From Mytilus californianus (lineage: Eukaryota; Mollusca; Bivalvia; Mytilida; Mytilidae), in NCBI RefSeq assembly GCF_021869535.1, contig NW_026262734.1, forward strand, positions 77,066,339-77,130,338: a stretch of 64,000 nt of DNA, written 5' to 3'. The translations under genes and the position numbers were made by a program. The notes under the pieces are model-generated. The model did not search any database, was not told the DNA's origin, and saw only the letters and a list, made by a program, of their open reading frames with translations. Of this stretch, positions 1 to 11,624 are shown piece after piece (within the stretch, counting starts at the first letter, position 1; each line of letters begins with the position of its first letter).

Positions 1-77
1 TTTAAAAATGCGACCCAAAGTTAAAGTACGCTCACTAATTAAACGTAATATAAAATCAAATCACTTTTAATTAAAAC

Positions 78-445
78 ATGCTAAATAACCTGCATACTTG
101 TACAGCAAATGTTAAGGGACTTCGAGATAAACAAAAGAGATTGAGATTTTTTATCAATGGATAAATAATCAGAAATGTAAAATATCTTTTATTCAAGAAA
201 CTCACTTCAATACATCCCTAGAAAACGTTTTGACTATAGAATCAGATTATTCTTGTTATTATAGCCACGGAACGACCTCCAGCAGAGGAGTAGCAATATT
301 AATTAATAACAAACTATACTATAAATTAATAGATGAGCATAAAGATTCAGAAGGTCGAATAATCATGATAAATATCGAATTTGAAAATATAATATATTCT
401 CTTATATATACATATAAACATATATGCCCCAAATATAGAATCTGA
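78..445 (+). pseudogene. LINE ORF2 endonuclease domain, frameshifted
   Basis: An ATG at 78 opens a frame reading TCTANVKGLRDKQKRLRFF. A one-base slip near 155-160 is needed to continue into the segment with the FIQETHF motif (conserved Gln-Glu of LINE endonucleases, ~190-212). The frame from 230 then carries YSHGTTSSRGVAILIN, matching the S-x-G-T-x-S-R-GVAI block of exonuclease/endonuclease/phosphatase-fold LINE nucleases. The intact enzyme nicks target DNA to prime reverse transcription. This copy stops at 443-445 and lacks the downstream catalytic His region, so it is inactive. Confidence 0.8.
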
Positions 446-974
446 ACGAAATAGCTTTTACAAAAAATTAAATGACTTTATAAACAAAAACGCAATAGGT
501 ACAACAATTTAAGGAGGAGATATGAACGACGCCCTTAAAAATGTAGATAAAAAAATTCAAATATTCGTAAAAAAGTAAGTAAACCAGTCAATAGTCTACA
601 AAATTTAATAAAATCAAATGACTTAATAGATATATGGAGACAAAAGATCCAATACACATTGAGACGTAAAAATCCAGTCCAGTCTAGTCGAATTGACTTG
701 TTCCTAGTTAAAAAAAAATTTCGTGTTAACGTAAAGTCGTGTGATATAAGCCCTATTCTTATTAAAAGTACTGACCACCAAGTAGTATCCATACAAATAC
801 AATCTGTAGCAATTGAAACAAGAGGCCCGGGATACTGGAAAATTAATAACGGTATTCTCGACGAGCAAGAATATGAATGCAATATAAATAAAATTATACA
901 AAAACATAAGAATAAGACAGAAAAAAAAAAGAAATAGATCCAAAACTTTTGTGGGACTCCTTCAAATTGGAAAT

Positions 975-1097
975 ATAGGAATACAGTGCGGGAGTTTCTC
1001 GCTGCATTGAAGACCCATTGGTGGCCTTCGGCTGTTGTCTGCTCTATGGTCGGGTAGTTGTCTCTTTGACACATTCCCCATTTCCATTCTCAATTTT
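975..1097 (+). repeat. Short mussel repeat inserted in the LINE
   Basis: The segment with GCATTGAAGACCCATTGG and GTTGTCTCTTTGACACATTC interrupts the LINE coding text between the endonuclease and RT. Its reverse complement recurs inside another repeat at 25033-25093. It is the known-looking dispersed motif beginning GAGAATGGAAATGGGGAATG in the other orientation. It must be younger than the LINE copy. Open frames on the minus strand here are repeat text, not genes. Confidence 0.7.
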
Positions 1098-1414
1098 AGT
1101 ATTAAGTATAGTAAAAGTAAAGCAAAAAATAGGAAAAATGTAACACGTTAAAAATGTAACACGTAATTTAGAAGTACAACTAAAAATATTATATGAAAAA
1201 TCAAATAATGAGAAAAATGATTTTATAAAAGAAAAATTATCCACTTTAGAGAAAGAGCTAGAAAACCAATATGAATACAAAGCTAAAAAAAAAACTCCAA
1301 TAAGATCAAAACAAGCGTGGGTAGAAAAAAGGAGAAAAAAATAACGCGTATTTCCTAGGCCTTGAAAAATCTAAACAAACGAAAAAGACAATACTTAAAC
1401 TGAGAAACAATAAT

Positions 1415-2540
1415 GTGGTAATAGTAACAGATCAAGATGAAATATTAAAGCTTGAGAGAGATTTTTATGCTAATTTATACGACACTAAACAAAAACCGGA
1501 TACAGATGTTCAAACATACATTACTGAAGCAAAACTTAATTATAAATTGTCAGAAGAAGAAAGTAAGTCTTGTTACGAAAACGTAACGCTAGAAGAATTA
1601 ACTATTGCAGTCAATAATCTAAAAATAAACAAAAGCCCAGGAATGGACGGGATAAGTCTTAACTTTTATAAAAAAATTTGGGAACTTCTTGGACCGCTAC
1701 TTGTAAATGTTTTTAATTTTAGCTTTGAAAATAAACATCTGCCGTTTACGCAGAGACAAAGTTTACTGAATGTAATTTATAAGAAAAATGATCCTTTGGA
1801 ACTTGCAAATTACAGACCAATATCAGTATTAAATAGTGATTACAAAATACTCTCATAAACTTTAGCTTTAAGAATAAAAGAAATCTTAAATATAATCATT
1901 AATGCTGATCAAACAGGATACATAAAGAACAGATTTATAGGTTTTAATTTACGCCAAATAAAAGATGTAATAGATTACGCAGATAATTTTAATATTGAAG
2001 GCGCACATTCATAGATTTTTCGAAAGCTTTCGACACATTAGAATGGAATTTTATGTATCATACATTAGAATATTTTGGTTTTAATAAACCCTTCATAAAT
2101 TGGATAAGAACATTGTATACAAATATAAATAGTTCTATATTTAATAACGAGTGGACATCTGCCCCTTTTAGACCCCTAAGAGGTATCCGGCAGGGATGCC
2201 CGTGCTCTTCTCTACTTTTCGTTATGTCAGTCGAAATAATGGCTAACCAAATAAGGCAAAACAAAAATATTAGAGGCATAGAATAAAACATTGATAGTAA
2301 AACACATAGCTTGAAAATCACGCAAGTTGCTGATGATACAACTCTATTCCTAAAATCAAAAGAAGAAATCCGAACAGCATTAAATATAATCGAAATTTTG
2401 GAACTTTTTCCGGATTACAACTAAATAAAAATAACACAGAAGGAATTTGGATTGGTAAACTCAAACATTGTAGAGATAAAGTAGATGAAATTAATTTCAC
2501 GGATAAACCCGTAAAAGTGCTAGGTATATATCTCGGCATT
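1415..2540 (+). pseudogene. LINE ORF2 reverse transcriptase domain, broken
   Basis: RT blocks appear in order. An N-terminal linker with KSPGMDGISLNFYKKIW lies at ~1630-1680. NYRPISVLNSDYKILS is followed by a stop at 1856-1858. QTGYIKNRFIGFNLRQIKD lies at ~1910-1970. DFSKAFDTLEW (~2015-2050) holds the first catalytic Asp. RGIRQGCPCSSLLF lies near 2180-2220. The active-site box is V-A-D-D at 2326-2337 (Y in most relatives). At least two stops and two frameshifts interrupt the reading. The enzyme would have copied the element's RNA at the nicked target. Val in place of Tyr in the catalytic box may itself be a decay mutation. Confidence 0.88.
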
Positions 2541-2856
2541 AATAAAAAAAAGATTGTGAAAAATTGAATTTGGATACTAGATTTGAAAAGAGTCGAAATC
2601 TGATTACATCGTGGAAAAAAAGAAACTTAACAATCTTTGGTAAAATTCTAATAGTTAAAACCCTCATTATACCACAATTTACTTTTTTGCAAACGTTACA
2701 GCTTTAAGTAACTCAAATATACTTGATCTAGAAAGAGAAATCTTTAGTTTTATATGGAATGGTAAGAAAGACAAAGTTAAAAGAATTCTTTGTTAGCAGA
2801 TTACAACCAGGTAGGACTAAATATGACCGACATAAAAAGCTACTTCTCCTCTCTTA

Positions 2857-3419
2857 AGATAAGATGGGTCTCTAGATTGCTACAGGCAAAACAAGAAAAT
2901 TGAACATTGATACCAAAGCTATTTTTAAATAAATTAGGGGAAAATTTCCTCATTTTTAGAATGAATTTAAACAACCAAACCTTAAAAAAACTAGATCACA
3001 TAACTAAGGATATTCCAGAAGTTTACTTAGAAATAATAAAAAGTTGGATTTTAATTCATGAAACGAAAAACACAGAATTGAAAAACTTTGTCGAGATAAC
3101 AAAGCAAGTTATCTGGGGTAATAAATTTATAAAATTTAAAAACAAGCCGCTTATTATGCATAATTGGATACAAAGTGATTTCATTTATGTTAATGATATT
3201 ATTGACGACAATGGAAAAATTGCCCACGATAAAATATTTAAAAAACTGCGAAACACTAAAAATTGGATTGCAGAAATTTCAATAGTCAAAAACTCAAATC
3301 TCCACAAATGGAAAATCGAAACTAGTCTATATTGTCAACTTTGTCAACTAAAAGACACGTATCATCACTTTTTTATCGAATGTAAATTTCTAAAAGAATT
3401 TTTGGGAAATTGTAAATAA
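2857..3419 (+). pseudogene. LINE ORF2 C-terminal region with Cys/His cluster
   Basis: After frameshifts around 2800-2900, an open frame (2907-3419) gives ~170 residues. It ends in a C-x2-C-x7-H-H-x4-C pattern (CQLCQLKDTYHHFFIEC), the C-terminal zinc-knuckle-like motif of L1/Tx1 ORF2 proteins thought to contact RNA. The stop is at 3417-3419. The region just upstream (RWVSRLLQAKQENW) also matches the post-RT part of the family. It is the longest undamaged piece of this LINE copy. Confidence 0.75.
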
Positions 3420-3949
3420 AATTTTATCTCAAATGAATTTTAATAAAAAAAATCAACTTAAAAGATATCGTAATAGGCTACAAAATAACATATAGCGAGT
3501 ATATCGGATTCAATATAATTCTGACAATTATATGATTTGCTATCTACAAATTATACTATGTATCCAATCGAAGAAATAAATCTACTTATGTATTCATTCT
3601 CTTTAAATCTGAATTTGACGAATATGTAAGATCCTACAATTTAGACAAAGAATATACTTCAGTCCAAGTGTTTCAAAATTTAATTTAACAGAAATGTGTT
3701 TTTCTCCAAAACGCAAAACACTTTTATGATATCTTTAAGACACCTTAACTATATAAATAAATAAATAACTCACCTAATAAGTTTAAAATCCAAGCAGAAT
3801 TAGATATAAAATCGCCAAATTCAACAATAAGTTTCCATTCAAAAGCATGCTCTCACCTTTAAACGAGGTAAACCATCCGATCAAGAAAATCGATATTCCA
3901 CACACTTAAATCATGCAATTGATAAACGAGATGAACCGACACTAGATTT

Positions 3950-4066
3950 CGGATAAGTGTATTATATTATTATTGAACATTGTATTAAATTGTAAAAAAA
4001 GTATATAATTAATTTCAGATCAGTGTATTACATTATTATTGAACATTGTATTTAATTATACTATTC
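3950..4066 (+). repeat. Two-unit tandem duplication (~66 bp)
   Basis: The text GTGTATTA(T/C)ATTATTATTGAACATTGTATT occurs at ~3957 and again at ~4022, each preceded by TTCGGAT or TTCAGAT. It is a simple local duplication just downstream of the LINE. Confidence 0.7.
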
Positions 4067-5781
4067 TAATATGAAATATAAGAAAATAATACTTATCTAT
4101 ATGAAACCCTGTTCTTATAGATACTAACAATTTCAGGGTACCTTACAGTTAAAGCTGTAGTGGTAAGGTCATTGTTAACAGGTTTAGTGCATTGAATTTA
4201 TATTCAAGTGTTAAAAAAAAAACAACAACAACAATTTTTATCATGATTCCAATATAAACGCAACATGCGTAATTTATCAACGTTTTTGAACTTAACATGA
4301 TTCATACAGTATGTTTTTAACTTATTACTGATACTAGATGGTTTGAGACTTTATACCAAATGACGTCAAAGGTATAACAAAAATAACGAACACCACGGCA
4401 ATCCCAAAAAGGGGATAATTCCATCAAATTAAAGGTAACACAATCAAACGTGAGGATTTAATCAACCAACGGAATAAATAGCAAACAACCGTCATAGTTC
4501 ATAGACATAACATGTACAATTTTTTTCTGCTCGGCTGTTTTTTTTATTTGTGTAGGTGCTTCTCCATTTGTGCGGAACATTCACTTATACGACCATGCAG
4601 TGAAACACCGACAGCAGTTGTCATGACACTTAAAAAAGACATCTATTTTTATTCGAATAAATCTGAACAGGCCAACACTAAGTTATGTCATTTTCGTTGA
4701 TTTCAAAAATGAATCTCAAAACGCAAAATACTGCAATGTTTAGTGACCAGGCGATTTTAAATAAAAAATAGGTTTAGACTATTTATCCTAGTAAATTACA
4801 AGATGTAACAAGAGCGTTCCGTTATCAAATTTTGTAAACCATTTTTATAATGAAAGTCAAAAGAACCGACGGAACACATAAAATTTAAAGAGAGAGATTA
4901 GATTCTGTCTGCAGGATAAGCCTTATCTGCTTTTCAGGGTTTTCCAGCCATCGAAACTAAGACTCCGTAACGAAAGAAAATAAGTCACAACGTATGTTTA
5001 TAAATTGTGGACAACAATACCTGAAAATCATAGTCGGAAAACATGTCTGTTCTTGATTGCGACAACAACAAATCGCATGTCAGTTAATCATAATGTTAGG
5101 CATAACACTTGTGGCGTTGCGCTATTATTTATTTCAGATTTTATGTTTAAGCACAACGTTTAACCCTATTACAGAATTCCGTATAATGCGACGTAATGTA
5201 TCAGTAGAGATGGACGTTGACTGCTGTACATAAAATGTGACATTTTTACCTTTTAAGTCTTGTTTGTTTTGCTTACACATCGCTGTCAGTATAACTGAAT
5301 TCAATGCAATTGTAATACAAGTGAGATGTTGAGCTAGCTAAAATAACCAGGTTAAATCTACCGTTTTCTACATAAGGAGATGCCTGTACCTAGTCAGATA
5401 TGTGAAAGTTATTTTCTATTCGTTTAAAGTGTATTAGCTTGTGATTTTGCTATACTTTCCGTTTTGAATTTCCCTTGAAGTTCGGTATTTATCTTTTTAC
5501 TTTAACTGACATGCATCTGCAGATGAGATTTTACTACTGAGAAATTAGAAGGGAACAATTAATGTATTTAACTTGATTGACAGGACACCCTGTACATGAT
5601 ATATGCTTCTTTTATGTCTTACTAGTCGATGTTTCAAAATATCTTGTATCCGTTTAGACTTGCTTGTTATATTTTATATTTTGTAATGTACTGTATCATA
5701 ATTATATGATCCATCGCCCCGCAAGAGTTATCGTTTGCTTTTATTCAGACATTTAGTATTAAAACTATCTTGTATATATAG
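4067..5781. other. Non-coding stretch, no recognised feature
   Basis: No convincing coding, RNA or repeat feature was found. The only sizeable frame (4512-4700, 62 codons) starts with a hydrophobic run but resembles nothing known to me and has no splice or promoter support. Confidence 0.5.
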
Positions 5782-5856
5782 GACTTATATCTCACAAAGA
5801 AGGTGGACATGAGAAATGTGCAAAGGGACAAGATTTGTCCAGCTTAGAAAATGACG
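5782..5856 (+). CDS. Candidate upstream exon of the coiled-coil gene (phase 1)
   Basis: This 75-nt open segment lies between an AG (TATATATAG) and the donor ACG|GTATGT. Its length is a multiple of three and it reads openly in phase 1, as every modelled exon of the downstream gene does. It would encode a hydrophilic stretch ending in QDLSSLEND. If joined to an acceptor at 8033/8034 (GCAAG|AT), the frame continues into DVFTLKEYMERF. The weak polypyrimidine tract is a point against it. The alternative is that the gene starts at the ATG at 8027 and this is chance. I cannot decide without transcript data. Confidence 0.3.
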
Positions 5857-7387
5857 GTATGTTAATATCAAAATGTACAATTGAAAGTGTAACACTTATT
5901 GACTTTATATTAATACATTATATAATGTAAAAGAGAAAAATTAAAATATTAAATTCCAATATATCCTCGTCTCATGGGTTTTCGTGCTATTAAAAATGCA
6001 TTGTCACGTCACATTTTCCATTGAAAAAACATGCATAGTACGTATTCATATGACGTACGAAAACATATGATCTGACAATTATGGAAGAAAAAAAGAGATA
6101 AGGATATTCAATCCTGAGACAAAATTGGTACAAGCACTGCAAAAAAGCAAAGGAACATCGCAATCATTGCTGTTCTTTATCTCAAAGTCAAAATGAGGCC
6201 TTAGACAGAGAGCCAAAATACAAAAACAAAAAAAATCAACCCTCAATGCAATTTTAAAACGTCCCTATCACCGGGTTGAGCAGAAATCTTTGAAAAGATA
6301 ATTCGGAAAGACTTTTAAGCTGTTACACCAATAAAACGGGTAAATTCAAGTCTCAGTTTATGAAAACTCATTTCCTTTTTGTGACAAACACCAAGGCCGA
6401 ATTTGAATGGTTAACATGTATTTTATTACTTTCTGTACATAAACAAAATGTGAACGACAAACACATTTAATGTTGTCTCTTTGAACTTTGATTATCATGG
6501 AATTTCGTAGTAACCCTTGAAAAAAATAAAGCAGCTGTTTGTTCTTTTATCTACTATCTTGGTCTCGATTGGGGTTATAAGTAAACATATTCTATTTTTA
6601 TACATGATCACATTTTAGTGACGTAACAAATTATACCTAAATACAAAACAAACTAGACTAATAAGGTTAACAAACTTATCGAAGATACTAGACTTATCTT
6701 TTAATTTGAACGCCTGACAAATGACGCTTAAATCAAATCAGATTGAAAACTAATTCAAATACACATTTGAAAAGAAACAAAACCGAAAAATTCCGAAAAG
6801 ATGTGCCAAAGATGGCTAACGAAATGGTAACCTTGGAATGAAATAACCTTAGTGTTTCAAATTAAACATTTCATAAATTTTACAGAAAATTATCATATCA
6901 GTGATATGTTACCTCAACACAAAACATGCACATGGCTTAATTTCTACAATTGGTAAAACTTTTCCACCAAAAACGACGACCACAACGATAATCTTTTTAG
7001 AAAAACTACAACTGGCAGGATGTTTGGTCAATTTCATTCCAACATTGTGCAAAAATATTTTATTTTCTAATTTTCGGTTTACATTTCAAAAAAATTCGCC
7101 GGACTTTCAATAACCGTTTTGTACATTTCAACGCCATATGACTACCACAATTTTGGGATTTAGCAAATTCCTTTGAAGAATGAATTGAACAACTAATCGT
7201 TTTGGACACATAACTTTTCCCTTATTAATAGGATTTTCGTTGGTTGTAATAAGATTGTGGCTTTCACATTTTTTATATTGGCACATTGTGACTGCACTTT
7301 TTAATTACTAGCAAACAGTTAAGAAATCACTGCTCGGTAGCAGATCAAACCCCAAAAAACTTCTCTGGTCACAATTAAATGTAAAAA
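5857..7387. other. Non-coding stretch, no recognised feature
   Basis: AT-rich sequence without a supported gene. The 70-codon frame at 6901-7113 has no family resemblance and no splice context. Confidence 0.45.
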
Positions 7388-7680
7388 TAAGAAGATGTGG
7401 TATGAGTGCCAATTAGACCACTCTCAACCAAAGTAATAAGGGGTAAATTTAGACCATTATATATCATTGTAAAGCCTTAACACAGACCCTTGACTCACGA
7501 CGAACATCAAGCTATAAATTAAGGGCCCGTGTAACAGAATCCAAACAGGAAAAACAACGGTTTACTCGTAATCTATATAAAAACGAGAAACAGGAATCAC
7601 TTACGAATCATTTGTTTACTTTTACAAATTGTGACTTTGATTGAGAGTTGTCTCATTGACACTCATACCACATCTTCTTA
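7388..7680 (+). mobile_element. MITE-like element with ~40 bp terminal inverted repeats
   Basis: The left end (TAAGAAGATGTGGTATGAGT, from 7388) is an inverted copy of the right end (ACTCATACCACATCTTCTTA, to 7680). The match runs about 40 bp with three or four mismatches. The 293 bp body has no open frame. The same right-end text recurs at ~56920-56981 and, diverged, at ~38555-38600, so these termini belong to a large family. Confidence 0.8.
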
Positions 7681-8026
7681 TATACATAAAAACAACAATC
7701 ACTGAACAACAGGTTCCTGTCTTATGACTGGTTAAACAGGCGCAAACCTTCAACCTAACCTGAAGTAGTAGTGTAACATTACAATAGTGAAAGGCACACT
7801 ATACAATATCAATAGAAATGACTTAACTCAATCAAATAAAGTTGTTAATCAAAACAAAGCATACACTGAATGGATATATTTGATCTCTCACACAATATAA
7901 ATACAATATTAATAAAAATATAAAAAAATATGCATGATTCAATATTTCTGATAAAAATTGAAACATTAATTAAGTCATTTGCTGCCATACAAGATTTTAT
8001 ACACACAACTAATTGATAATTTTATA

Positions 8027-8147
8027 ATGCAAGATGTTTTTACCCTTAAAGAATATATGGAAAGATTTGAGAAAAGGACAGCTAAAATCAAGATTAGTAA
8101 AAGAAAGCTAGAAAATACAGAGGAATGGGATGTTACTATATCAACAG
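8027..8147 (+). CDS. Coiled-coil gene exon 1 (proposed start)
   Basis: The ATG at 8027 begins MQDVFTLKEYMERFEKRTAK. The reading is open from 7970 and ends at the donor TCAACAG|GTAGGT. The last base leaves the frame in phase 1 and joins exon 2 to make a Glu codon. The peptide is basic and helical-looking, ending EEWDVTIST. I place the start here because the frame upstream is closed by TAA at 7967 and no good in-frame acceptor precedes it. An acceptor at 8033 would make this an internal exon of 114 nt (see 5782-5856). The function of this segment is unknown. Confidence 0.6.
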
Positions 8148-8535
8148 GTAGGTCATGTTATAATCAGCAATATAATATTATGAATGTCCATTCTTTTAAG
8201 TATACTTTTGGTTGAATTTTTTATCCAGTGGTTTCAGTCGACAAGATTAAAAAGTTTACATCGACGGTGGACAACATGGACACGAAATTGGGATAAAAAA
8301 ATCACGTGGTAAAAAATAGATCTAAAGCCAGACTTTGTGTACATATATTAAAACAACAAGTGCAAATATGAAAACAAAGCCGTATACATATCCCGATTTA
8401 AATGGTACTTATTTTATAATAGCTCTTAGATAGTCCGTATATATCTCATTTTAATAAGGCATATGTTTGACCTTTCATTCATAAACTTTAAATTTTAAAT
8501 ATATGTAGAAAAGATAATAACTTATTGTATTTCAG

Positions 8536-8838
8536 AAGAGAAAAGGGCAAAAATGAGAATTGATGGTCTGGCCGAGAAAGAAGAAATAAAAGTTTTAGAC
8601 GAGAGAGATCTCTTCCAATGTGAAATAGGGACGACATCGTCGTTAAAAATAGTAAATGTGAAAAAAGGGTCTATACAGCTTTACCTTCGTGCTGCGCCTA
8701 ACGCATTTAAAAGTCATAAATCTTTCAGATCATCAATTCGTGCTGTAATCCAGAGAGTACTAGAAGTAGGACAAGTTGACACAAGCATTGAAGGCACTTT
8801 TTATGTACAAGTTACCTTTGATACTGGTGAAACAAGGG
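8536..8838 (+). CDS. Coiled-coil gene exon 2: compact alpha/beta domain (possibly TRADD-N-like)
   Basis: This 303-nt exon starts after TATTTCAG and ends at GGG|GTACGT, in phase 1 on both sides. It reads EEKRAKMRIDGLAEKEEIKV, then a predicted strand-strand-helix-strand unit: SLKIVNVKKGSIQLYLRA (two strands with the Gly-Ser-Ile turn), a helical stretch around SFRSSIRAVIQRVLEVGQV, and GTFYVQVTF as a final strand. The pattern of a strand with a GS turn, an amphipathic helix and an edge strand recalls the ferredoxin-like TRADD N-terminal domain and related domains in bivalve immune-type proteins. That is inference from pattern only. It is clearly protein-coding: long, open, exact splice sites and phase match. 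Confidence 0.72.
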
Positions 8839-10911
8839 GTACGTATCCAAACACCTAACCATCGAAAGATAACATCAGTAAATGAAAATGTATGACTAGA
8901 TCGAGATAACTTAGGAACTTTGGTTGTTAAAGTGAACACGGTATCAATATTTCTTGTCATCTGTCGTGTGCATTCTATAATATTTAATGTACCTACATGA
9001 AATTTTGGATCGATGAATAGATGGTCCAATAGACCACTTTTGACATCGTTGCATCTTCGTAATTTTGTTTTTAATTTAGTGACGATCATTCGAGCTGTTG
9101 AAAAAATATGATGCTATATTGCGCGAATTACTCTGCAAATTAAATTCTTCAATTTAAATAACTTATTCTACTCAAGGATGATTACGAAGAGGCGTAACGA
9201 AATTTGATAGTGCAGGGATATAGACAGGCACCTCAATCTAGTAAATGGCATCATTAAGGCGTGCATTATTGACACATTTTGCCGGTGAAGGACATTACTA
9301 AAAAAAACCTGGTCTATTTTAACTGCACCAGTGCTCCTTGAGTAAAACGAAAATGTTTTGATTGGAAAGATGTATAAATTTCTAAGACTTGTTTTGAAAC
9401 ATTTGGCACATTGAAAAAAAGTTATTGCTTGATATATATGATTAAGTCAGTTGACATATTATTAAAATGCTACAATTTTCAGATTTAACAGATAAAATAA
9501 CATAGTTAGTTTGATCATTGTCAAAACAGTATGACAACAAATTAGTATTAAGGTTGACAACAACACATACGCGGAAATACCAATGAAATAAACATGTTGT
9601 AGCGACATGCATCGAAAACTGAGTATACAAACTTGCATTCAAGATATTTCTATAACACAATCGTTGATAAATAGATTTTTAAAACTATTTGCTATTTTAA
9701 ATGATAAACAGTGTTATTAATTTACAAAACAATACAACAGAAAACTTGCTAAAAATAAGCAAGAGTTTTCTATTCAATAAGTGTGTACACTAGTTTTGAA
9801 AGTTGGTTGCTTATCATAGTAATAGTTACAACCATATCCTAAAAATTTATAAAGAAGACAATTTCAAAGCTACGCATATATCATGTATATGTGTTTAAGT
9901 AATAAACAATAGTAATTTTGAAAATACAGAAACGATTTAATATTGATTAACTTTAGATTGTTTTTCGAAGTGACTTCATGAATATCAACTTCAGAGTTTT
10001 CCAAAAATATTTATGTATAGAAAATGTATAGAAAATGATTGATAATATAATTTTAAGTTTTCAAAGTAAACAAGGTACTGTTATAATACATACGAACAAA
10101 GGAGCTAAAGTCTTAATAAATAAAAAAAGACGTGTATAGGAAGCCGTACGACATAAAACAATGACAACTGGTATACACTATACAATAGGTCTTATTTATT
10201 GAAAATTCACCAAAGCATATGACACCGAATTTCTTAATTGAAAAATAAACATAAAAAGCAAGCAAAAATTGACGAGAATACGGACCTTCGAAGGACCCTT
10301 ATAGATTTGGTGGCGTTACACTTGTCTGTGAAAACTCAAACAGAGTATGCGACAGTCAAAACCAATAAACTTAACTTAAATTTAATTTATTAGATTTATA
10401 AAAGCAATGCATATATATATACATGGTATAATCACTTGGACTCCGTTACAAATACAATGTTGAACAATCGTATAAATCAGAAATATGCCAGTGAGAAAAG
10501 TCCTGGTAAAAGTAAAATTACATAAATACTGAACTCCAAGGAAAATTCAAAAAGGAAGATCCCTAATCAAATGGCAAAATCAAAAGCTCAAACACATCGA
10601 ACGAATGGATAACGAAAATTATTTTTTTCAAGTGCAGTTGAGTCTACTGAACTTTATATCCGGATAGTGTGAAGGACAAAATACACGGGTGAAATGAAAG
10701 GTCCATTCGATTAAAAATTACTGTATTAGTAATTCAGTGATATGGTTATTATTGTTGAGGTTACTAAGCATTGTATGTTTTGTTGATAACATTTGAAATT
10801 TCTATACAAGCCAATTAAATGATGCAGGATCTATACTCCCATCGTTTTCATATGTATGGTATGTGAAATTATAAAAGCTATCACACAGCAACGTTACAAA
10901 CTGTCAGAATA

Positions 10912-11076
10912 GTTATCAAAGGTACCAGGCTTATAATTTAATACGCCAGACGCGCGTTTCGGTACATAAGACTCATCCGTGACGCTCAGATCAAAAAAGT
11001 TATTAAGCCAAACAAGTACAAAGTTAAAGAGCATTGAGTACCCAAAATTCAGAAGACATATGAAACCCAATCGTAG
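10912..11076 (+). repeat. Mussel ~355 bp repeat unit, 5' part only
   Basis: It begins AGTTATCAAAGGTACCAGGC and contains GACGCGCGTTTCGG and GACTCATCCGTGACGCTCAG. It breaks off after ~165 bp. Other copies lie at 33335, 39937 and 49192 (tandem). Confidence 0.85.
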
Positions 11077-11360
11077 ATTTAACAATTTTAACATATAACA
11101 ACTTTCTGATTTAAAGTTACTCATCATACGATTAAGTAAAAACATTTATTTGTATGTTATTTACCACAATTTTATATTTGCAACATAGATAAAAACAAAA
11201 TGTAGGGGTGATCTCAGCTAAATCAATCAGATAGTCGCAATTGTTGACTGACTATATAATCAATAAAACACAAAGTGTATATCATTATACCTTAACAGGT
11301 ATATAACATATTAAGTCTTGTGTTGTTCTTGAGTCCAAAAATGTTCTGATCCATATTTGT

Positions 11361-11383
11361 AAAAAAAAAAAAAAAAAAAAAAA
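11361..11383 (+). repeat. Poly(A) run of 23
   Basis: An uninterrupted run of 23 A residues, 36 bases upstream of the candidate exon at 11419. Confidence 0.95.
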
Positions 11384-11418
11384 CCTCGGTAAACGTTTAA
11401 ATGCTTTCTTTTAAACAG

Positions 11419-11624
11419 ACAGGATTGGAGTGATACAGCAACTGATATATCAAAACACTATGGATAAAGAATTGGACAAAGATACAAGTTTGGTTTCAAC
11501 CAGTCTAGTGCAAAGATTTTTTCCCACAAATAAACTCGAATTTATATATAAATGTGTATCACAATTACGTAGTATAAAACGGCGCGCAAAACCCACTGTT
11601 CAAGAAAAATTGAAATGTTTATGA
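11419..11624 (+). CDS. Candidate alternative exon 3 (terminal or internal)
   Basis: A good acceptor (CTTTCTTTTAAACAG) opens a frame in phase 1, the phase required by exon 2. It runs 68 codons (DRIGVIQQLIYQNTMDKELD...) to a TGA at 11622-11624. Read to the stop it would truncate the protein before the coiled coil, giving a short isoform; an AATAAA follows at 11913-11918. Read as an internal exon, weak phase-1 donors exist after 11487 (69 nt) or 11502 (84 nt). Skipping it joins exon 2 to exon 4 in frame. The sequence is helical and basic at its end, with no family match known to me. Confidence 0.4.

Larger units (their letters stand above)
1..3770 (+). mobile_element. Near full-length, broken LINE retrotransposon (L1/Tx1-like clade)
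   Basis: Pieces of one long ORF2 appear in order on the plus strand: an apurinic-type endonuclease from ~78, reverse transcriptase from 1415 to about 2540, and a C-terminal region ending in a Cys/His cluster near 3330-3390. An A/T-rich tail with AAATAAATAAATAA lies at ~3750-3770. The ORF is broken by stops and frameshifts and by a younger repeat at ~975-1097, so it is not autonomous. The wording of the RT (PISVLN-DYKILS, DFSKAFDTLEW, RGIRQGCP) fits the L1/Tx1 group of non-LTR elements. The 5' UTR and any ORF1 lie outside the window or are lost. I did not find target-site duplications. Confidence 0.85.

Noticed and set aside
535..1280. Minus-strand frames of 179, 79 and 78 codons over the LINE
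   Set aside because: Antisense to the LINE and the repeat inserted in it; no domain text.
4512..4700. 62-codon frame beginning with a signal-peptide-like hydrophobic run
   Set aside because: Short, T-rich composition explains the hydrophobicity, and there is no supporting context.
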